A DNA stretch of 64,000 bases. It comes from Paenibacillus xylanivorans. Lineage in GTDB: Bacteria > Bacillota > Bacilli > Paenibacillales > Paenibacillaceae. A program made the position numbers and the translations under genes. The notes beneath the pieces were generated by a model, which was not told the DNA's origin, did not search any database, and saw nothing but the letters and a program-made list of their open reading frames with translations. This document shows, one piece after another, positions 36,740 to 46,746 of this stretch. The DNA is taken from NCBI RefSeq assembly GCF_001280595.1, contig NZ_LITU01000059.1, positions 256,167-320,166 on the forward strand, written 5' to 3'. Each line of letters opens with the position of its first letter. Within the stretch, counting starts at the first letter, position 1.

Positions 36740-37999
36740 TTACAAGAGCGTTCGTGCCAATCTCTCCAGCAGTTCCACAGCAGGAGCCAACACTGCCTCA
36801 TCAAGATCGAATTCCGGATGGTGATGCGGAGCAGGCAGCTCGCTGCCAATGATCATATACGTCGCTTTCCCGCCTTGTTCCTGTACGCGCCGAATCATGT
36901 AACTGGCATCCTCACTTCCGAGTGAGGCACCATCCGAAATAGCCTCCGCACAGGTAAATCCTGCGATGCCTTCCGTTTGCTGCACAGCAAGCTCTGCAAG
37001 CTCCATATCACAGCGAATAGGAACTGCACCGCCGATGACTTCAACCGTAGAGCTTAACTCATGCATCGACGCGCTATGCTCGATGATCTGACGTACCCGT
37101 CGCTCCAGCTCACGATTCGTTTCTTCACTCGTTGAACGGGTCTCAATCACCATCCGTGCGTGCTCGGGAATAATATTGGCCCCCGTTCCGCCTTCAAGAA
37201 TGCCCACATTAATGCGTGTATCCGCCGTGCTAAACCGAGGCAACGCATGAATATTAAGGAGTGCAGTAGATGCTCCCAGCAACGCGTTCCGTCCTTCCTC
37301 CGGTGTAGCTCCGGCATGAGAAGACACACCTGTAAAATGGGCTTCCAGCTTGGTCGTTGCCAGGAATCCAGCAGATGCCCCTCTGACGTGACCGGATGGC
37401 ACACCTGTACCGAGATGTATGCAGAACAGACGGTCTACCTGTTCCAGCATGCCGTTTTTGACCATGGCATACGCACCACGCACACCTTCTTCAGCAGGCT
37501 GGAACAACAGACGGATCTTACCGCCGAACTTTCGATCACTCAAACGTTCTGCAAGTGCAAGCCCAATGGCTGTGTGTCCATCGTGTGCGCAAGCGTGCAT
37601 AATGCCTTCATGACTGGAGCGAAATTGTCCCGCTTGTGGTATATGCTTGTCCGACTTGCTCTCACGGATTGGAAGTGCATCCATATCGAAACGGAACGCC
37701 GTTGTTGGTCCTTCCTGTTCTCCTTGCAACTCAGCGACAACCGCCGTGAACCCGCCTCGCATCTGCTGCACAATCGCTGGATCTGCCCCTTCATGGATGG
37801 CACGCTGATAAGCATCTTCCAACACTTCAGGCTTTGGCAGACCTCGCCGGGATGTGTCATCAATGGCATCTTTTCCATAGGTCACACGGTAACCCAGTTC
37901 CGTCAACATCTGCACGACTTTGGTAGCCGTACGGAATTCGGTGAATCCCAGCTCGGGATGTTCGTGAAGGTCTCGTCGAAGCGCAATAATATCAATCAT
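36740..37999 (-). CDS. M20 family amidohydrolase
   Basis: A 419-residue metallo-amidohydrolase with RRDLHEHPELGFTEFRT at the N terminus, the metal-binding segment HACAHDGHTA, FQPAEEG with its catalytic glutamate, and a dimerisation domain (FTGVSSHAGATPEEGRNAL). It is closest in feel to AbgA/AbgB p-aminobenzoyl-glutamate hydrolases and N-acyl amino acid deacylases. It removes an acyl or aminobenzoyl group from an amino acid in the cytoplasm. ATG after AGGAAAG. It may be co-transcribed with the downstream esterase, 134 bases on. Confidence 0.9.
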   Translation of the reverse strand: MIDIIALRRDLHEHPELGFTEFRTATKVVQMLTELGYRVTYGKDAIDDTSRRGLPKPEVLEDAYQRAIHEGADPAIVQQMRGGFTAVVAELQGEQEGPTTAFRFDMDALPIRESKSDKHIPQAGQFRSSHEGIMHACAHDGHTAIGLALAERLSDRKFGGKIRLLFQPAEEGVRGAYAMVKNGMLEQVDRLFCIHLGTGVPSGHVRGASAGFLATTKLEAHFTGVSSHAGATPEEGRNALLGASTALLNIHALPRFSTADTRINVGILEGGTGANIIPEHARMVIETRSTSEETNRELERRVRQIIEHSASMHELSSTVEVIGGAVPIRCDMELAELAVQQTEGIAGFTCAEAISDGASLGSEDASYMIRRVQEQGGKATYMIIGSELPAPHHHPEFDLDEAVLAPAVELLERLARTLL

Positions 38000-38283
38000 G
38001 TGTCACTTTCCTCTCTCATCAAGCTCTCTATTTCATCATTATGCATACAACTTTACACTACGAATTCTATATCATAGGTTGCTTATCCTGTTTCGCGATA
38101 CTTCCACAAACATGCTTCACGCCCATACGAGAGAAAGCTTCTCGCTACATATTCGCTTCCCCTTTACCCTTCTCTAATCGTAAAATTTACATTTAGTTAA
38201 TCCAATACATACGCTCGTTTAGCATTCGTTGTATACACTGGTCATGGATACCAAACTATACATATCATTAGGAGGATGTGTTC

Positions 38284-39930
38284 ATGTTAAATCGATTCAA
38301 TACCCGTGCCGCCAAAATGATGCTCGCGGTTACGACCATTGTTACAGCTACGCTGGGAGGCAGTAGTGCAGCATGGGCTGTGGAAGAAAACACCTCATCT
38401 GCTTCACCGATCAAAAATGTCATCATCCTGATCCCGGACGGTATGGCGAACGACGCAACAGCTTTGGCTCGCTGGTACAAGGGTTCCTCTCTTACACTGG
38501 ATTCCATGGCTAGTGGCATGGTTCGTACACACTCTGCGGATGCGCCGATTGCGGACTCGGCCCCTGCGGGAACAGCCTTTGCTACAGGTCACAAGTCACA
38601 TACAGGATATGTCGGAGTGCTGCCGGATAAAGCGACGATGCCTGGACAAAAAGCTATCGCCCCAGGAGATGCCAAGAAGCCGGTCGCTTCCATCCTGGAA
38701 GCATCCAGACTGGCAGGCAAAGCAACAGGTATTATTGCGACATCCGAAATTATGCACGCTACACCAGCAGACTTCTCCGCCCACTATCCGGATCGCAAAA
38801 ACTATGATGCACTGAGCAAACAACAGGTTTATAACGGTATGGATGTTGTTCTTGGTGGAGGAAGCAGTTATTTAGAGCCTGCGGGACGCAAAGATGGCGA
38901 AAATCTGGTCTCATCCATCAAAGCACTGGGGTATGATTATGTAACGACTCCGGCAGCGATGGAAGCTTCGACTTCAGGCAAGCTGTGGGGCATGTTTGCC
39001 CCGGCAGGCATGGCCTATAACATGGATCGCGATCCAGCGAAGCAACCAAGCCTCGCCGAGATGACTTCCAAAGCCATTGAAGTCCTCTCCAAAGACGAAG
39101 ACGGCTTCTTCCTCATGGTTGAAGGCAGCAAAGTGGACTGGGCAGCGCATGCCAACGATCCCATCGGCATTATCAGTGATGTGCTGGCATTTGACGATGC
39201 TGTTAAAGTAGCCATGGATTTTGCCAAAAAAGATAAAGAAACCGTCGTTGTCGCTGTCACGGACCACCAAAACGGTGGATTGACTATTGGTAACGCCTCA
39301 ACTACAGGCACCTATGATAAAGAACCGTTGTCCACATTTATCGGACCTCTGAAAAAGGCTAAGCTGACAGGCGAAGGTGTGGAATCCAAGCTGAATGCCA
39401 AACGCACCAACATCAAAGCCGTGATGAAGCAATACTACGGCATTACCGACCTGACTTCCGAGGAAATCGCTGCCATTAAAGCGGCCAGCCCGGGCAGTCT
39501 CAATTATACGGTTGGACCGATGATCAGCAAACGTTCCGGAATTGGCTGGACCACTGGCGGTCACACAGGTGGAGATGTTGTGCTGTATACGTACGCTCCA
39601 AATAATGATCGACCTTTCGGTGTCATCGACAACACGGATGTAGCCAAATACATGGCACGTGTGCTGGACCTTGACCTCGACAGCGTAAGCAAACAATTGT
39701 TTGTGCCCGCGAAGCAGGCTTTTACTGCCAAAGGTGCAACGTACAAGCTGGATCTGACGGATGCCAAAAATCCGAAAATCCTCGTAACCAAGGGCAACAC
39801 CAAGCTTGAACTGCAAATCTACAAAAATATCGCGCTCGTTAATGGCAAAAAGACTACCCTGGATGGCGTTATTGTCTACAATGGCGTAGAAGTCTTTGTG
39901 CCACAGGATGCGATTGACCTGATTCAATAA
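38284..39930 (+). CDS. Secreted alkaline phosphatase
   Basis: About 548 residues with a signal peptide (basic start, hydrophobic core, cleavage near AAWAVEE). It is a PF00245-type alkaline phosphatase: IPDGMANDA metal ligand, nucleophile serine in DSAPAGTAFATG at about residue 92, MVEGSKVDWAAH, TDHQNGG and TTGGHTGGDV. It releases phosphate from monoesters outside the cell. After about residue 470 comes a short domain (YKLDLTDAKNPKILV; IYKNIALVNGKKTTLDGVIV) resembling the copper-amine-oxidase N-terminal stalk used by Paenibacillus secreted proteins. ATG at 38284, eight bases after GGAGG. PhoP control is likely, but I could not define clear boxes. Confidence 0.93.
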   Translation: MLNRFNTRAAKMMLAVTTIVTATLGGSSAAWAVEENTSSASPIKNVIILIPDGMANDATALARWYKGSSLTLDSMASGMVRTHSADAPIADSAPAGTAFATGHKSHTGYVGVLPDKATMPGQKAIAPGDAKKPVASILEASRLAGKATGIIATSEIMHATPADFSAHYPDRKNYDALSKQQVYNGMDVVLGGGSSYLEPAGRKDGENLVSSIKALGYDYVTTPAAMEASTSGKLWGMFAPAGMAYNMDRDPAKQPSLAEMTSKAIEVLSKDEDGFFLMVEGSKVDWAAHANDPIGIISDVLAFDDAVKVAMDFAKKDKETVVVAVTDHQNGGLTIGNASTTGTYDKEPLSTFIGPLKKAKLTGEGVESKLNAKRTNIKAVMKQYYGITDLTSEEIAAIKAASPGSLNYTVGPMISKRSGIGWTTGGHTGGDVVLYTYAPNNDRPFGVIDNTDVAKYMARVLDLDLDSVSKQLFVPAKQAFTAKGATYKLDLTDAKNPKILVTKGNTKLELQIYKNIALVNGKKTTLDGVIVYNGVEVFVPQDAIDLIQ

Positions 39931-39935
39931 AAAAA

Positions 39936-39998
39936 GTGCCGGTCATTGAACGGCACTCTCAGTTAAGCTGCCCGAGAATAATCTTGGGCAGCTTTTTT
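39936..39998 (+). terminator. Tandem terminators after alkaline phosphatase
   Basis: First hairpin AGTGCCG...CGGCACT (39936-39958) lacks a T tail on this strand. The second, AAGCTGCCC...GGGCAGCTT (39965-39994), is followed by TTTT and is a standard intrinsic terminator. Confidence 0.85.
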
Positions 39999-40175
39999 CG
40001 AATTCACTTTTGAAATGCAACTTCTCTCGGGAATTTCTGATTCTTTAGAGAGCTACATTAGCTAGCTGTACTTGTCACTTCTCAAACCTATCATTGCTTT
40101 ATTAGGCCCATACACAAGCTTATCGTATAATAAGCGTACGTTTATAAATATGACACAAAAAGGAGAGATTCACCT

Positions 40176-40541
40176 ATGTTGATCAGACTAAACTGGATCA
40201 CACTGCGGGTACGCGATCTGGAAGCATCGCTCCGTTTCTACCACAGCATGCTCGGGCTGCCGATTCAGCGCAGATTCGAAAGCCGGGGACGGCAGATTGC
40301 CATGCTAGGTTCGGAAAATGAAACAAAGCTGGAGCTAATCGAAGGCAGCGAGCCTCTCCTCAAGCCAGAGGCCGGTGTGTCCATCGGCTATGAGGTAAGG
40401 TCACTGGACGAAGCCATGGAGCAGCTCGCCGCATTAGGCATCCCGATTGCACGTGGCCCCGTCCAACCCAATCCGCATCTGAGGTTTATTTACATTACTG
40501 ACCCAGATGGCTTCGAAGTGCAGCTGGCCGAACATACATAA
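40176..40541 (+). CDS. VOC/glyoxalase-family protein
   Basis: A 121-residue protein with the paired beta-alpha-beta-beta-beta modules of the vicinal oxygen chelate fold: NWITLRVRDLEASLRFYHSMLGL and a second half ending FIYITDPDGFEVQLAEH. The closing glutamate (FEVQL) and an earlier glutamate (LELIEG) are likely metal ligands. It may be a lyase, dioxygenase or resistance protein; sequence does not decide. AAAAGGAGA precedes the ATG. Single gene. Confidence 0.85.
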   Translation: MLIRLNWITLRVRDLEASLRFYHSMLGLPIQRRFESRGRQIAMLGSENETKLELIEGSEPLLKPEAGVSIGYEVRSLDEAMEQLAALGIPIARGPVQPNPHLRFIYITDPDGFEVQLAEHT

Positions 40542-40595
40542 TTAAGGCTCGATCATGTATGGGGGGTGCGAGTGCAGAGCACTGATTATGCATTT

Positions 40596-41819
40596 TTATA
40601 GCTTCATTCGACGCATCAGCGGCACACCCACGCGATTCAAAAGCCGTTCAAGCAGTAGCCAGCACCAGCGTCTGCCCAATGGCAGATGGCGCTCATACAC
40701 GGCGGAATATTCGAAATCCGACACAGCGCCACGGTTGCGCTTGAACTGCGCAGCACCAGCACTCTCATGCAGCAGATGGCCGTTCTCACGAGCCTGTCCA
40801 ATCAGGCAAGCTGACAGCATGCGGTACAGCCCGATGGACTGGGGCAACGCCGTATCGTAACCGAACAGCGGCGTTGTCATCACCCCATTTCGGCAGAAGT
40901 ATCCCATAACCGCATCGATACGCCCTTCCTTCCGCAGACCATACAGGGTCAGCGCTCCTGAAGCTTTTGCTGTAGCAATGAAATGTTCACTGAATTGCGG
41001 ATTATCATAAGAGTATTTTTCAAGGTACAGCAGCTTGTACAGTTCCGCGATTCGCAAAATATCCGTATCCTTCAGATTCGCTTGTGAAACGATTTCATAG
41101 CCGTGCTTGGTCAACAATTCGTAATCCCGCTTCAGCAGCCAGCGCGACTTCGCATTGCCGAAATTCGGATCATTTGCCCGGTACAGATAGATTTGCCGGC
41201 TTGGAATCAGTTGACAGCCTGCTTGCTTCAGCTTGCCCGTCAGATCCGGGTGAAGCCCTGGGCACAAGGAGCGAAATACGACGGCATGCTCAGGATAGCG
41301 CTCCCTTACCGCTGCAAGCAGACAAACCGCCTGCTCACCGGACATGGCCGGATACAGGTTCGTTGACAACAGCCAATTGTTTATATGTACAACCTTATTT
41401 ATCTGTGATTGCTGCATTCCCCACCCCACCACAGTGAGCAGCGCTGATAAACCTTTTTCCAACAACGGTTTCCGAAGCAGCGTCAACTCCTGCTTGGCAT
41501 ACCGCACATAATGCGTATAAGGCGAACAAACGTAAGCATTATCGTACTCCGCATCATTTACCGTCAACGGAAGAACAAGATCGTCAATCCGGGCAATAAG
41601 CAAGGTTGTGCTTACATTGATAATGAAGTCCCGCGTCCCTTGTAGCATCATGGGTTCCAAATATGCTCTTGCATATCTGCCATCTTCCGTGTTGGGCCAG
41701 TCCATGTCTTCTAGCGAATTCCGATCATAGAAACGAACGCGAATATCGCCATTTTCATTCATCGCTTCATCTGTCTGGTCGCAGCTCGCCTGCCTTTGTT
41801 CCATTACTGCATTCTTCAC
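40596..41819 (-). CDS. GNAT/FemAB-like acyltransferase
   Basis: About 407 residues. The C-terminal half resembles a GNAT/FemAB-type fold (LYKLLYLEKYSYDNPQFSEH; LYGLRKEGRIDAVMGYFCRNG; HLLHESAGAAQFKRNRGA). The N-terminal half may be a second, degenerate module. Such proteins transfer acyl or aminoacyl groups to small molecules or wall precursors. The GTG at 41819 has GGGGGA seven bases upstream, better than TTG at 41834. No partner genes adjoin it. Family placement is moderate; substrate unknown. Confidence 0.65.
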   Translation of the reverse strand: MKNAVMEQRQASCDQTDEAMNENGDIRVRFYDRNSLEDMDWPNTEDGRYARAYLEPMMLQGTRDFIINVSTTLLIARIDDLVLPLTVNDAEYDNAYVCSPYTHYVRYAKQELTLLRKPLLEKGLSALLTVVGWGMQQSQINKVVHINNWLLSTNLYPAMSGEQAVCLLAAVRERYPEHAVVFRSLCPGLHPDLTGKLKQAGCQLIPSRQIYLYRANDPNFGNAKSRWLLKRDYELLTKHGYEIVSQANLKDTDILRIAELYKLLYLEKYSYDNPQFSEHFIATAKASGALTLYGLRKEGRIDAVMGYFCRNGVMTTPLFGYDTALPQSIGLYRMLSACLIGQARENGHLLHESAGAAQFKRNRGAVSDFEYSAVYERHLPLGRRWCWLLLERLLNRVGVPLMRRMKL

Positions 41820-41960
41820 GTTCTGTTCCCCCAATTACCCAAACTTCCTGCCAGTAATCATTTTCCACAAATTCTTCTTTCCATTATAGTGGGCCTGGAT
41901 TCACATACACAATTGTTTCGTTGTAAACGGCCAGAGAGATCAGTCCATCCACAAAACAAC

Positions 41961-41997
41961 TAAGCCTGCCTCCGCATAATTCTTGGAGACAGGCTTA
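41961..41997 (-). terminator. Terminator of the MCP gene
   Basis: TAAGCCTG(C)CTCC and GGAG(A)CAGGCTTA form a 12-bp stem, followed on the - strand by GTTGTTTTG. It lies 78 bases after the chemoreceptor stop. Confidence 0.65.
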
Positions 41998-42074
41998 GTA
42001 GAATGAACTTCGAATGAATAATAGGGTAATCAGGTGACTCAGATGTCGCAGGCCTGCCTTAGCCCTGCTTTACT

Positions 42075-43556
42075 CTACAGAGTATCGGTTGTAGAACGTA
42101 CTTCGTTTTCGCTCGACACCAACTCATTCAGATCCAAAATCAATTGCTCCAGTTCTCCGAAGCTGTCCACCATCTTCTGGGTAAGATTGCGCTGTTCTTC
42201 CATACTGGCAAGAATCTCTTCCGTAGCGGCACTCGATTGCTGGGTCACACTTGAAATCTCCGAAACCTCATTAACCACTTTTGTAGAAGATTCCCTCATG
42301 GTAACTGAACTGCTCTCGATATCTGCTGCCTGATTCAACACTTGCTGTGAATTGCTGTTGATCGTATGGAAGACCTCTTCTGCCGTTTGCACACTATCTT
42401 TCCCTGCTTGCAAAGCGAGGCGAATACGTTCGAACCGATCCGTCAACGCCTGTGTCTGTCCTTTCAAACGGAACAAAATGGTTGCAATATCATTAGCCGA
42501 TTGACCCGAGTGTTCTGCCAGTTTGCGAACTTCCTCCGACACCACCGCGAAACCACGTCCATGTTCACCTGCGCGCGCTGCTTCAATAGCTGCATTGAGC
42601 GCAAGCAGATTTGTCTGGTTCGCAATATCCGAGATGCTGTTCAGCATCAGCGACATGGACTCACTTTCCTCGTTAAACTTTTTCATGTCATTAGCTGTGG
42701 TATCAATCGTTTCATACAGTTCCTGCATCTGAACATTCAGATGATCCATCTGTGTGCTGCCTGTTTCCGTGCTCGCTGCCATGCTGGCAGACAGTTCTTT
42801 CATCTGCTGCGAGTAGCTAGCAACATCACGGATATGTTGATCCGACATGGACAAGGACTCTGAGATATCAGCCACACTGGTAGCCTGGAATTCAACACCT
42901 TTGGCCACTTCGCTGAATCCAAGCGTCACTTCATGGGTAATGGATCCGGTATCGGTTACTTTTTGCTTTAATTGATCCGTATAACGAGATAGGCCCTCCA
43001 CGGATTCTTTGACCCTTATAAGCATCGTTTCCATTCTCATTTTGGAGTGCTCCACCTCTTGCCAACGTGCTTCGCTATCCCAAAAGAGTCTTTGATTCAA
43101 CTGGGAAACCATCATCAGAATGGCTCCGGTAAGTGCAAACAATCCTACATCAACAATATGGCCAATAAACTCCTCGGAGCTCTTTGTCTCCACCAGAACA
43201 ACCTGAAGAATACTAATGACAAGCAGCACAAGAAATCCGGTTGTGAACAGTTTCTTGTCAGGATAGAGCAATAACACCGAAGTGATGACCAGACTTAAAG
43301 TGATGTTAACACTTCCCCAGCCTGCATAGACTCCACATATAGTAATCAGGATCGTGCACAGCCATGGGATTAAATGAATATGCTTCTTTTTGGCATTGGC
43401 GTATGTCACCCAAACAGTGAACAATACAGCTACACCATTGGAGACAAGCAACTTTGGAACCAAAAAGGACATACCAAAACCTATAGCTACATTAACCCAC
43501 ATGATGATACAGATCAGCTTGTTCCTTTTCCAGATAATTTCGTCGTAACGATTCAT
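42075..43556 (-). CDS. Membrane chemoreceptor with multi-helix N terminus
   Basis: About 493 residues. Residues 10-190 hold about six membrane helices in place of the usual two with a periplasmic sensor ([15 protein letters not shown] through [18 protein letters not shown]). The rest is a long MCP coiled coil with the tip core [20 protein letters not shown] and [20 protein letters not shown]. With so little outside the membrane it may sense membrane state or an internal signal. The ATG at 43556 follows GGGCGG; the frame upstream of that lacks an RBS. Own terminator; no che genes nearby. Confidence 0.88.
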   Translation of the reverse strand: MNRYDEIIWKRNKLICIIMWVNVAIGFGMSFLVPKLLVSNGVAVLFTVWVTYANAKKKHIHLIPWLCTILITICGVYAGWGSVNITLSLVITSVLLLYPDKKLFTTGFLVLLVISILQVVLVETKSSEEFIGHIVDVGLFALTGAILMMVSQLNQRLFWDSEARWQEVEHSKMRMETMLIRVKESVEGLSRYTDQLKQKVTDTGSITHEVTLGFSEVAKGVEFQATSVADISESLSMSDQHIRDVASYSQQMKELSASMAASTETGSTQMDHLNVQMQELYETIDTTANDMKKFNEESESMSLMLNSISDIANQTNLLALNAAIEAARAGEHGRGFAVVSEEVRKLAEHSGQSANDIATILFRLKGQTQALTDRFERIRLALQAGKDSVQTAEEVFHTINSNSQQVLNQAADIESSSVTMRESSTKVVNEVSEISSVTQQSSAATEEILASMEEQRNLTQKMVDSFGELEQLILDLNELVSSENEVRSTTDTL

Positions 43557-43957
43557 GAAATTCCCGCCCTTTTTATCAAATAAATACGATGGTGAAACAA
43601 TTTCTGTACTATCTTTTATCAGTCTATGGTCCTTACTTATGAATAAATCGCAAAATCCTAGGGCTTTGTTATAGTACATTAGGTCTTCATAAACATGAAA
43701 ACACACTTAATGTATATCGGATTTTTATTATAAATTTTTAATATATGAAGGAATATAATATGTACTTATACTTCAGATATTTTATTTGGTCCTTCACCAT
43801 AGTAAAAACCCGGCCGCTTGCCTACCAACGTTTTGTTGGATCCTGATCGTTCAGATTGCAAATTCAACCTTTTTCTGCAACAGCAATCTCCGTATAAGAA
43901 AAATGAAAAGACGACACAAAGTCATCTGAAGACTTTGTATCGCCCTTCCTCTGAATC
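43557..43957. other. Intergenic region with a terminator
   Basis: This 401-base AT-rich stretch holds the MCP promoter region on the right-to-left strand. It also holds a 12-bp hairpin at 43912-43942 (CGACACAAAGTC/GACTTTGTATCG) with a T-rich tail on the - strand that terminates the sigma/anti-sigma operon. A small hairpin CCAAC-GTTTT-GTTGG lies near 43828. I see no convincing gene. Confidence 0.55.
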
Positions 43958-45100
43958 CTATTTGATTTTCAGTTCCAGCTTGTGTTTCTCAGCTTCCTGC
44001 AAATCATCGTAAACTTTGCCCGTTTCAGTTGGTATTTTCAATACAAGCGATTGAGGATCGTCCAACATATTGCTGCTGTAGTATACAATCATCCCGTCTT
44101 CTGTTCCGCTACCTCGATACATTAGAAGCTTGGTCTGCTTACCATTTTGGGTTATAGAAACAATCTCGTAAGGATGTAATGATTCACTTATAGATTGTTT
44201 GGTTTGGAAATCAATCTTTTTATTGGGTTCATAGACAAGTTTGGCTCGTATAATAAGTGGAGACATCTCTACTTGAGATAACATCACCTCATGGCCGTCA
44301 ATCGTAAATAACTGATTAATTTTTGTAATTTCCGTCTTGGGAACCGAAAATTTGGGGTCTAAGTCAAAAGAAATCTTCATCAGCTCTGAATATCGCATTT
44401 CAGGTCGCTTTGTCCCTGTTTTTGGGTCTGCAAGCTTCCCTGGATCAAGGGAGACGATTTGAAAGTCGAGCATTAACTTTTCAGGAAATGCATCAGTTCG
44501 TTTTAGGTTAATCGCAGTTCGGCCATATATGATATGGTTCCCTTTTGGTACTTGGACTCCCCCCGCATTACTATCATCAAATTTATGATTGGTCAGCATG
44601 TCAGTTGCCCTGGAACGGTTCACCGAATAGATTTCCTGGGAAGCATCCGTCTGGGCTGTATACAATACGATCATCTTGTTTTCATCCGCCATCACTGCAT
44701 TGACGGTTAACCGATATATTCCTGATTTCACAGAACGATCCACGAGCTGCACATAACCATTGTTAATTGCGGATGCAATCGTGTTGCCGTCAATATCGGT
44801 TTCAACCAAATCCCGAAAAGGTTCAAGAACTCCCCAATTCTGTGCGGGCGGGCTGTACATTGCCTGTTGTGGTGTAGAACCGCCAAGTGGACCCATCAGC
44901 AGCCAACCGGCTGCCAGAGCTGTTACGAGCACCGCAGTAATCCACTTTAATTGCATATGACCTGCCATTCGCCGGGTTCTCGCCTTTGCCAGACCTCGCT
45001 GAATGGCAAATGCCGTGTCCGCCGGATTCAATTGCTGTCTCTCCAACTTAGTCTGGGAAGCATCTGCCAAAAGTGCCTGTTCCTCCGGACTAGTTCTCAT
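43958..45100 (-). CDS. Anti-sigma factor-like membrane protein (DUF4179-type)
   Basis: A 380-residue protein. Residues 1-48 are cytoplasmic, one membrane helix lies at about 52-70 (WITAVLVTALAAGWLL), and a large extracytoplasmic domain follows (FRDLVETDIDGNTIASAINN; VNAVMADENKMIVLY), as in DUF4179 proteins. Its start overlaps the end of an ECF sigma factor gene by 11 bases, the usual arrangement for a sigma/anti-sigma pair. It would hold the sigma factor inactive at the membrane. RBS GGGGGG before the ATG. Confidence 0.85.
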   Translation of the reverse strand: MRTSPEEQALLADASQTKLERQQLNPADTAFAIQRGLAKARTRRMAGHMQLKWITAVLVTALAAGWLLMGPLGGSTPQQAMYSPPAQNWGVLEPFRDLVETDIDGNTIASAINNGYVQLVDRSVKSGIYRLTVNAVMADENKMIVLYTAQTDASQEIYSVNRSRATDMLTNHKFDDSNAGGVQVPKGNHIIYGRTAINLKRTDAFPEKLMLDFQIVSLDPGKLADPKTGTKRPEMRYSELMKISFDLDPKFSVPKTEITKINQLFTIDGHEVMLSQVEMSPLIIRAKLVYEPNKKIDFQTKQSISESLHPYEIVSITQNGKQTKLLMYRGSGTEDGMIVYYSSNMLDDPQSLVLKIPTETGKVYDDLQEAEKHKLELKIK

Positions 45101-45638
45101 GCCAATCCCCCCTGTTCTTCATCTGCTTCCGTAACAGTTCCAACCCTTTATGCTGCCAGGTCTTGATGGTACCCTCCGGTTTGCCGAGAATGGAGGCAAT
45201 CTCAATCAACGTCATGTCGTTATAGTATTTCAGCAGTAATACATGGCGGTATTTCGGTTTAATTTTCTCAAGCATGGACCACATCGCAAGTTTGTTATCA
45301 TTGAATCCTGCAATAGCAGACTCGGCTATCGCCTCCTCCAACCCTTCATTGGGCAGTGGTGTGGCCCGTTTGCGACGTCTTTGTTCATCAATGCACACAT
45401 AGATCAAAATACGAATAATCCACGATTTGAACGCCTTCTCATTTTTCAGAGAGCGACGCTTGATCCAGGCTCGGCATGTCATCTCTTGCACCGCTTCAAG
45501 TGCATCATGACGATTGCGAAGATAACTGTAGGCAATGGAAATCAGCGTGTCCTGATGTTCCATGATGGACTGGACAAATGCCGTCTCATCTTCGCTTTGT
45601 ATGAACAGTATCTTCTTCATCTCGGCTTTGGTTTCCAT
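45090..45638 (-). CDS. ECF-type RNA polymerase sigma factor
   Basis: About 182 residues. Region 2 includes LISIAYSYLRNRHDALEAVQE and FKSWIIRILIYVCIDEQRRRKR; region 4 is YRHVLLLKYYNDMTLIEIASIL followed by GKPEGTIKTWQHKGLELLRK. It directs polymerase to its own regulon, normally including this operon, under control of the membrane anti-sigma encoded by the overlapping downstream gene. ATG at 45638 follows GGAGGGG by eight bases; the longer frame upstream runs through a terminator. Confidence 0.92.
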   Translation of the reverse strand: METKAEMKKILFIQSEDETAFVQSIMEHQDTLISIAYSYLRNRHDALEAVQEMTCRAWIKRRSLKNEKAFKSWIIRILIYVCIDEQRRRKRATPLPNEGLEEAIAESAIAGFNDNKLAMWSMLEKIKPKYRHVLLLKYYNDMTLIEIASILGKPEGTIKTWQHKGLELLRKQMKNRGDWHEN

Positions 45639-45715
45639 CCCGCAATCCCCTCCTTCTCTCTCTTTCTGTGGTATAAGACGGGCGAACAAGCCAAACCGTT
45701 TTTTATTTATTTTCC

Positions 45716-45755
45716 ATCGCAAAAAAGCCCCGCCTAATCCTGAGGAGGAAGCTCT
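45716..45755 (-). terminator. Probable terminator of the SUKH cluster
   Basis: On the - strand GCTTCCTCC can pair with GGCGGGGC using G-U pairs, followed by TTTTTT. It lies just after the last gene of the 47.2-45.8 kb cluster and before the sigma factor. Confidence 0.4.
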
Positions 45756-45779
45756 TGTATTGATTTTTCGCATCATTAT

Positions 45780-46109
45780 TTAAAGTTCAAACCATTCCAG
45801 CTCAGTGTCATCCTGATTCATAGCTGCTCCCATCTGTCTCAGCCAATCTGCTGCGAAGTCACCCCCCGTATGAAACAGACAATAGATGTACAACTCTCCC
45901 TCCACAATCTCATCCATTCCCGATGCCACTTCAATCGAGACTTGTAGAGCTTCAGGCCAGGACGACCCCTCCTGAAGCAACGCAAACCCATGTTCATAAT
46001 GCTCCAGCCTATACAAGTCGGAGAAGGTTAAGGAATCCGCCAGTCGCTTCACAATCCGAGGTAAAATGACAGGATTTGTTGTTCTAATGCCATATTCCCA
46101 GCCCATCAT
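45780..46109 (-). CDS. Small unrecognised protein, end of a SUKH operon
   Basis: A 109-residue acidic protein (WEYGIRTTNPVILPRIVKRL; YEHGFALLQEGSSWPEALQ) with no signal or membrane segment. I do not recognise the family. Its ATG overlaps the stop of the SUKH gene by four bases (ATGATG with TGA), so the two are translationally coupled and likely act together. Confidence 0.65.
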   Translation of the reverse strand: MMGWEYGIRTTNPVILPRIVKRLADSLTFSDLYRLEHYEHGFALLQEGSSWPEALQVSIEVASGMDEIVEGELYIYCLFHTGGDFAADWLRQMGAAMNQDDTELEWFEL

Positions 46110-46711
46110 AATACCTCATTCAATTCATTGATCGAGCGGTCCAGCCACAATTCATACCAATCCAGAAAACCCAGCCGCTCCGTGTTGCCCATATAATGAT
46201 CCGGATAAATTCCATTACTGTTCGCTCGATCATCGGTCCAGATCTCTCCGTAGGACAATCCCTTCACGCCGCAGCCAAAATCGCTGATTCGCAGCATCCC
46301 TGCCGACCATTTCGGATCATAATACTCATGTTCAAGCGCTGCCCACTCTTCCTCTTCTTTGCTGTCGTCGTACCAGTCAACATCCCAATTCCAGGATTCC
46401 ACATGTGGGAACGGCTCGGAAATGGCATTCAACTCATCACCATAATCTATCACCAGATATATACCGTCCTCAGGCTTTTCCAGCCCATAATAAGGACCTG
46501 TACCGCCACTTCCAATCACTAGCAGAAAAGCTTGATATTCTTCGGGCAGCTCTATCTTCCATTTTCGTTCAAACGCCTTAATCTCATCCAATGTACATAT
46601 CGGAGCCATTTCATATTGATGATTTTCCGCCCCAAACAGATTCTTTTCCGGGTCCAGAGCTTGGAGCTTGTCCAGCTTTTCCTGTATGCGTTCCAACTGG
46701 GCCTTGTACAT
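46106..46711 (-). CDS. SMI1/KNR4 (SUKH) family protein
   Basis: A 201-residue SUKH protein with the classic opening IKAFERKWKIELPEEYQAFL and GSGGTGPYYGL, then GMLRISDFGCGVKGLSYGEIW and FLDWYELWLDRSINEL. These are standard SMI1/KNR4 motifs. AGGAGG precedes the ATG. It is the middle gene of a three-gene - strand cluster, coupled to the downstream 109-residue gene. Immunity function is plausible, but no toxin gene is in reach. Confidence 0.92.
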   Translation of the reverse strand: MYKAQLERIQEKLDKLQALDPEKNLFGAENHQYEMAPICTLDEIKAFERKWKIELPEEYQAFLLVIGSGGTGPYYGLEKPEDGIYLVIDYGDELNAISEPFPHVESWNWDVDWYDDSKEEEEWAALEHEYYDPKWSAGMLRISDFGCGVKGLSYGEIWTDDRANSNGIYPDHYMGNTERLGFLDWYELWLDRSINELNEVL

Positions 46712-46746
46712 GTCCCTAAGCCTCCTTCATTCGCTTATCTATAACG

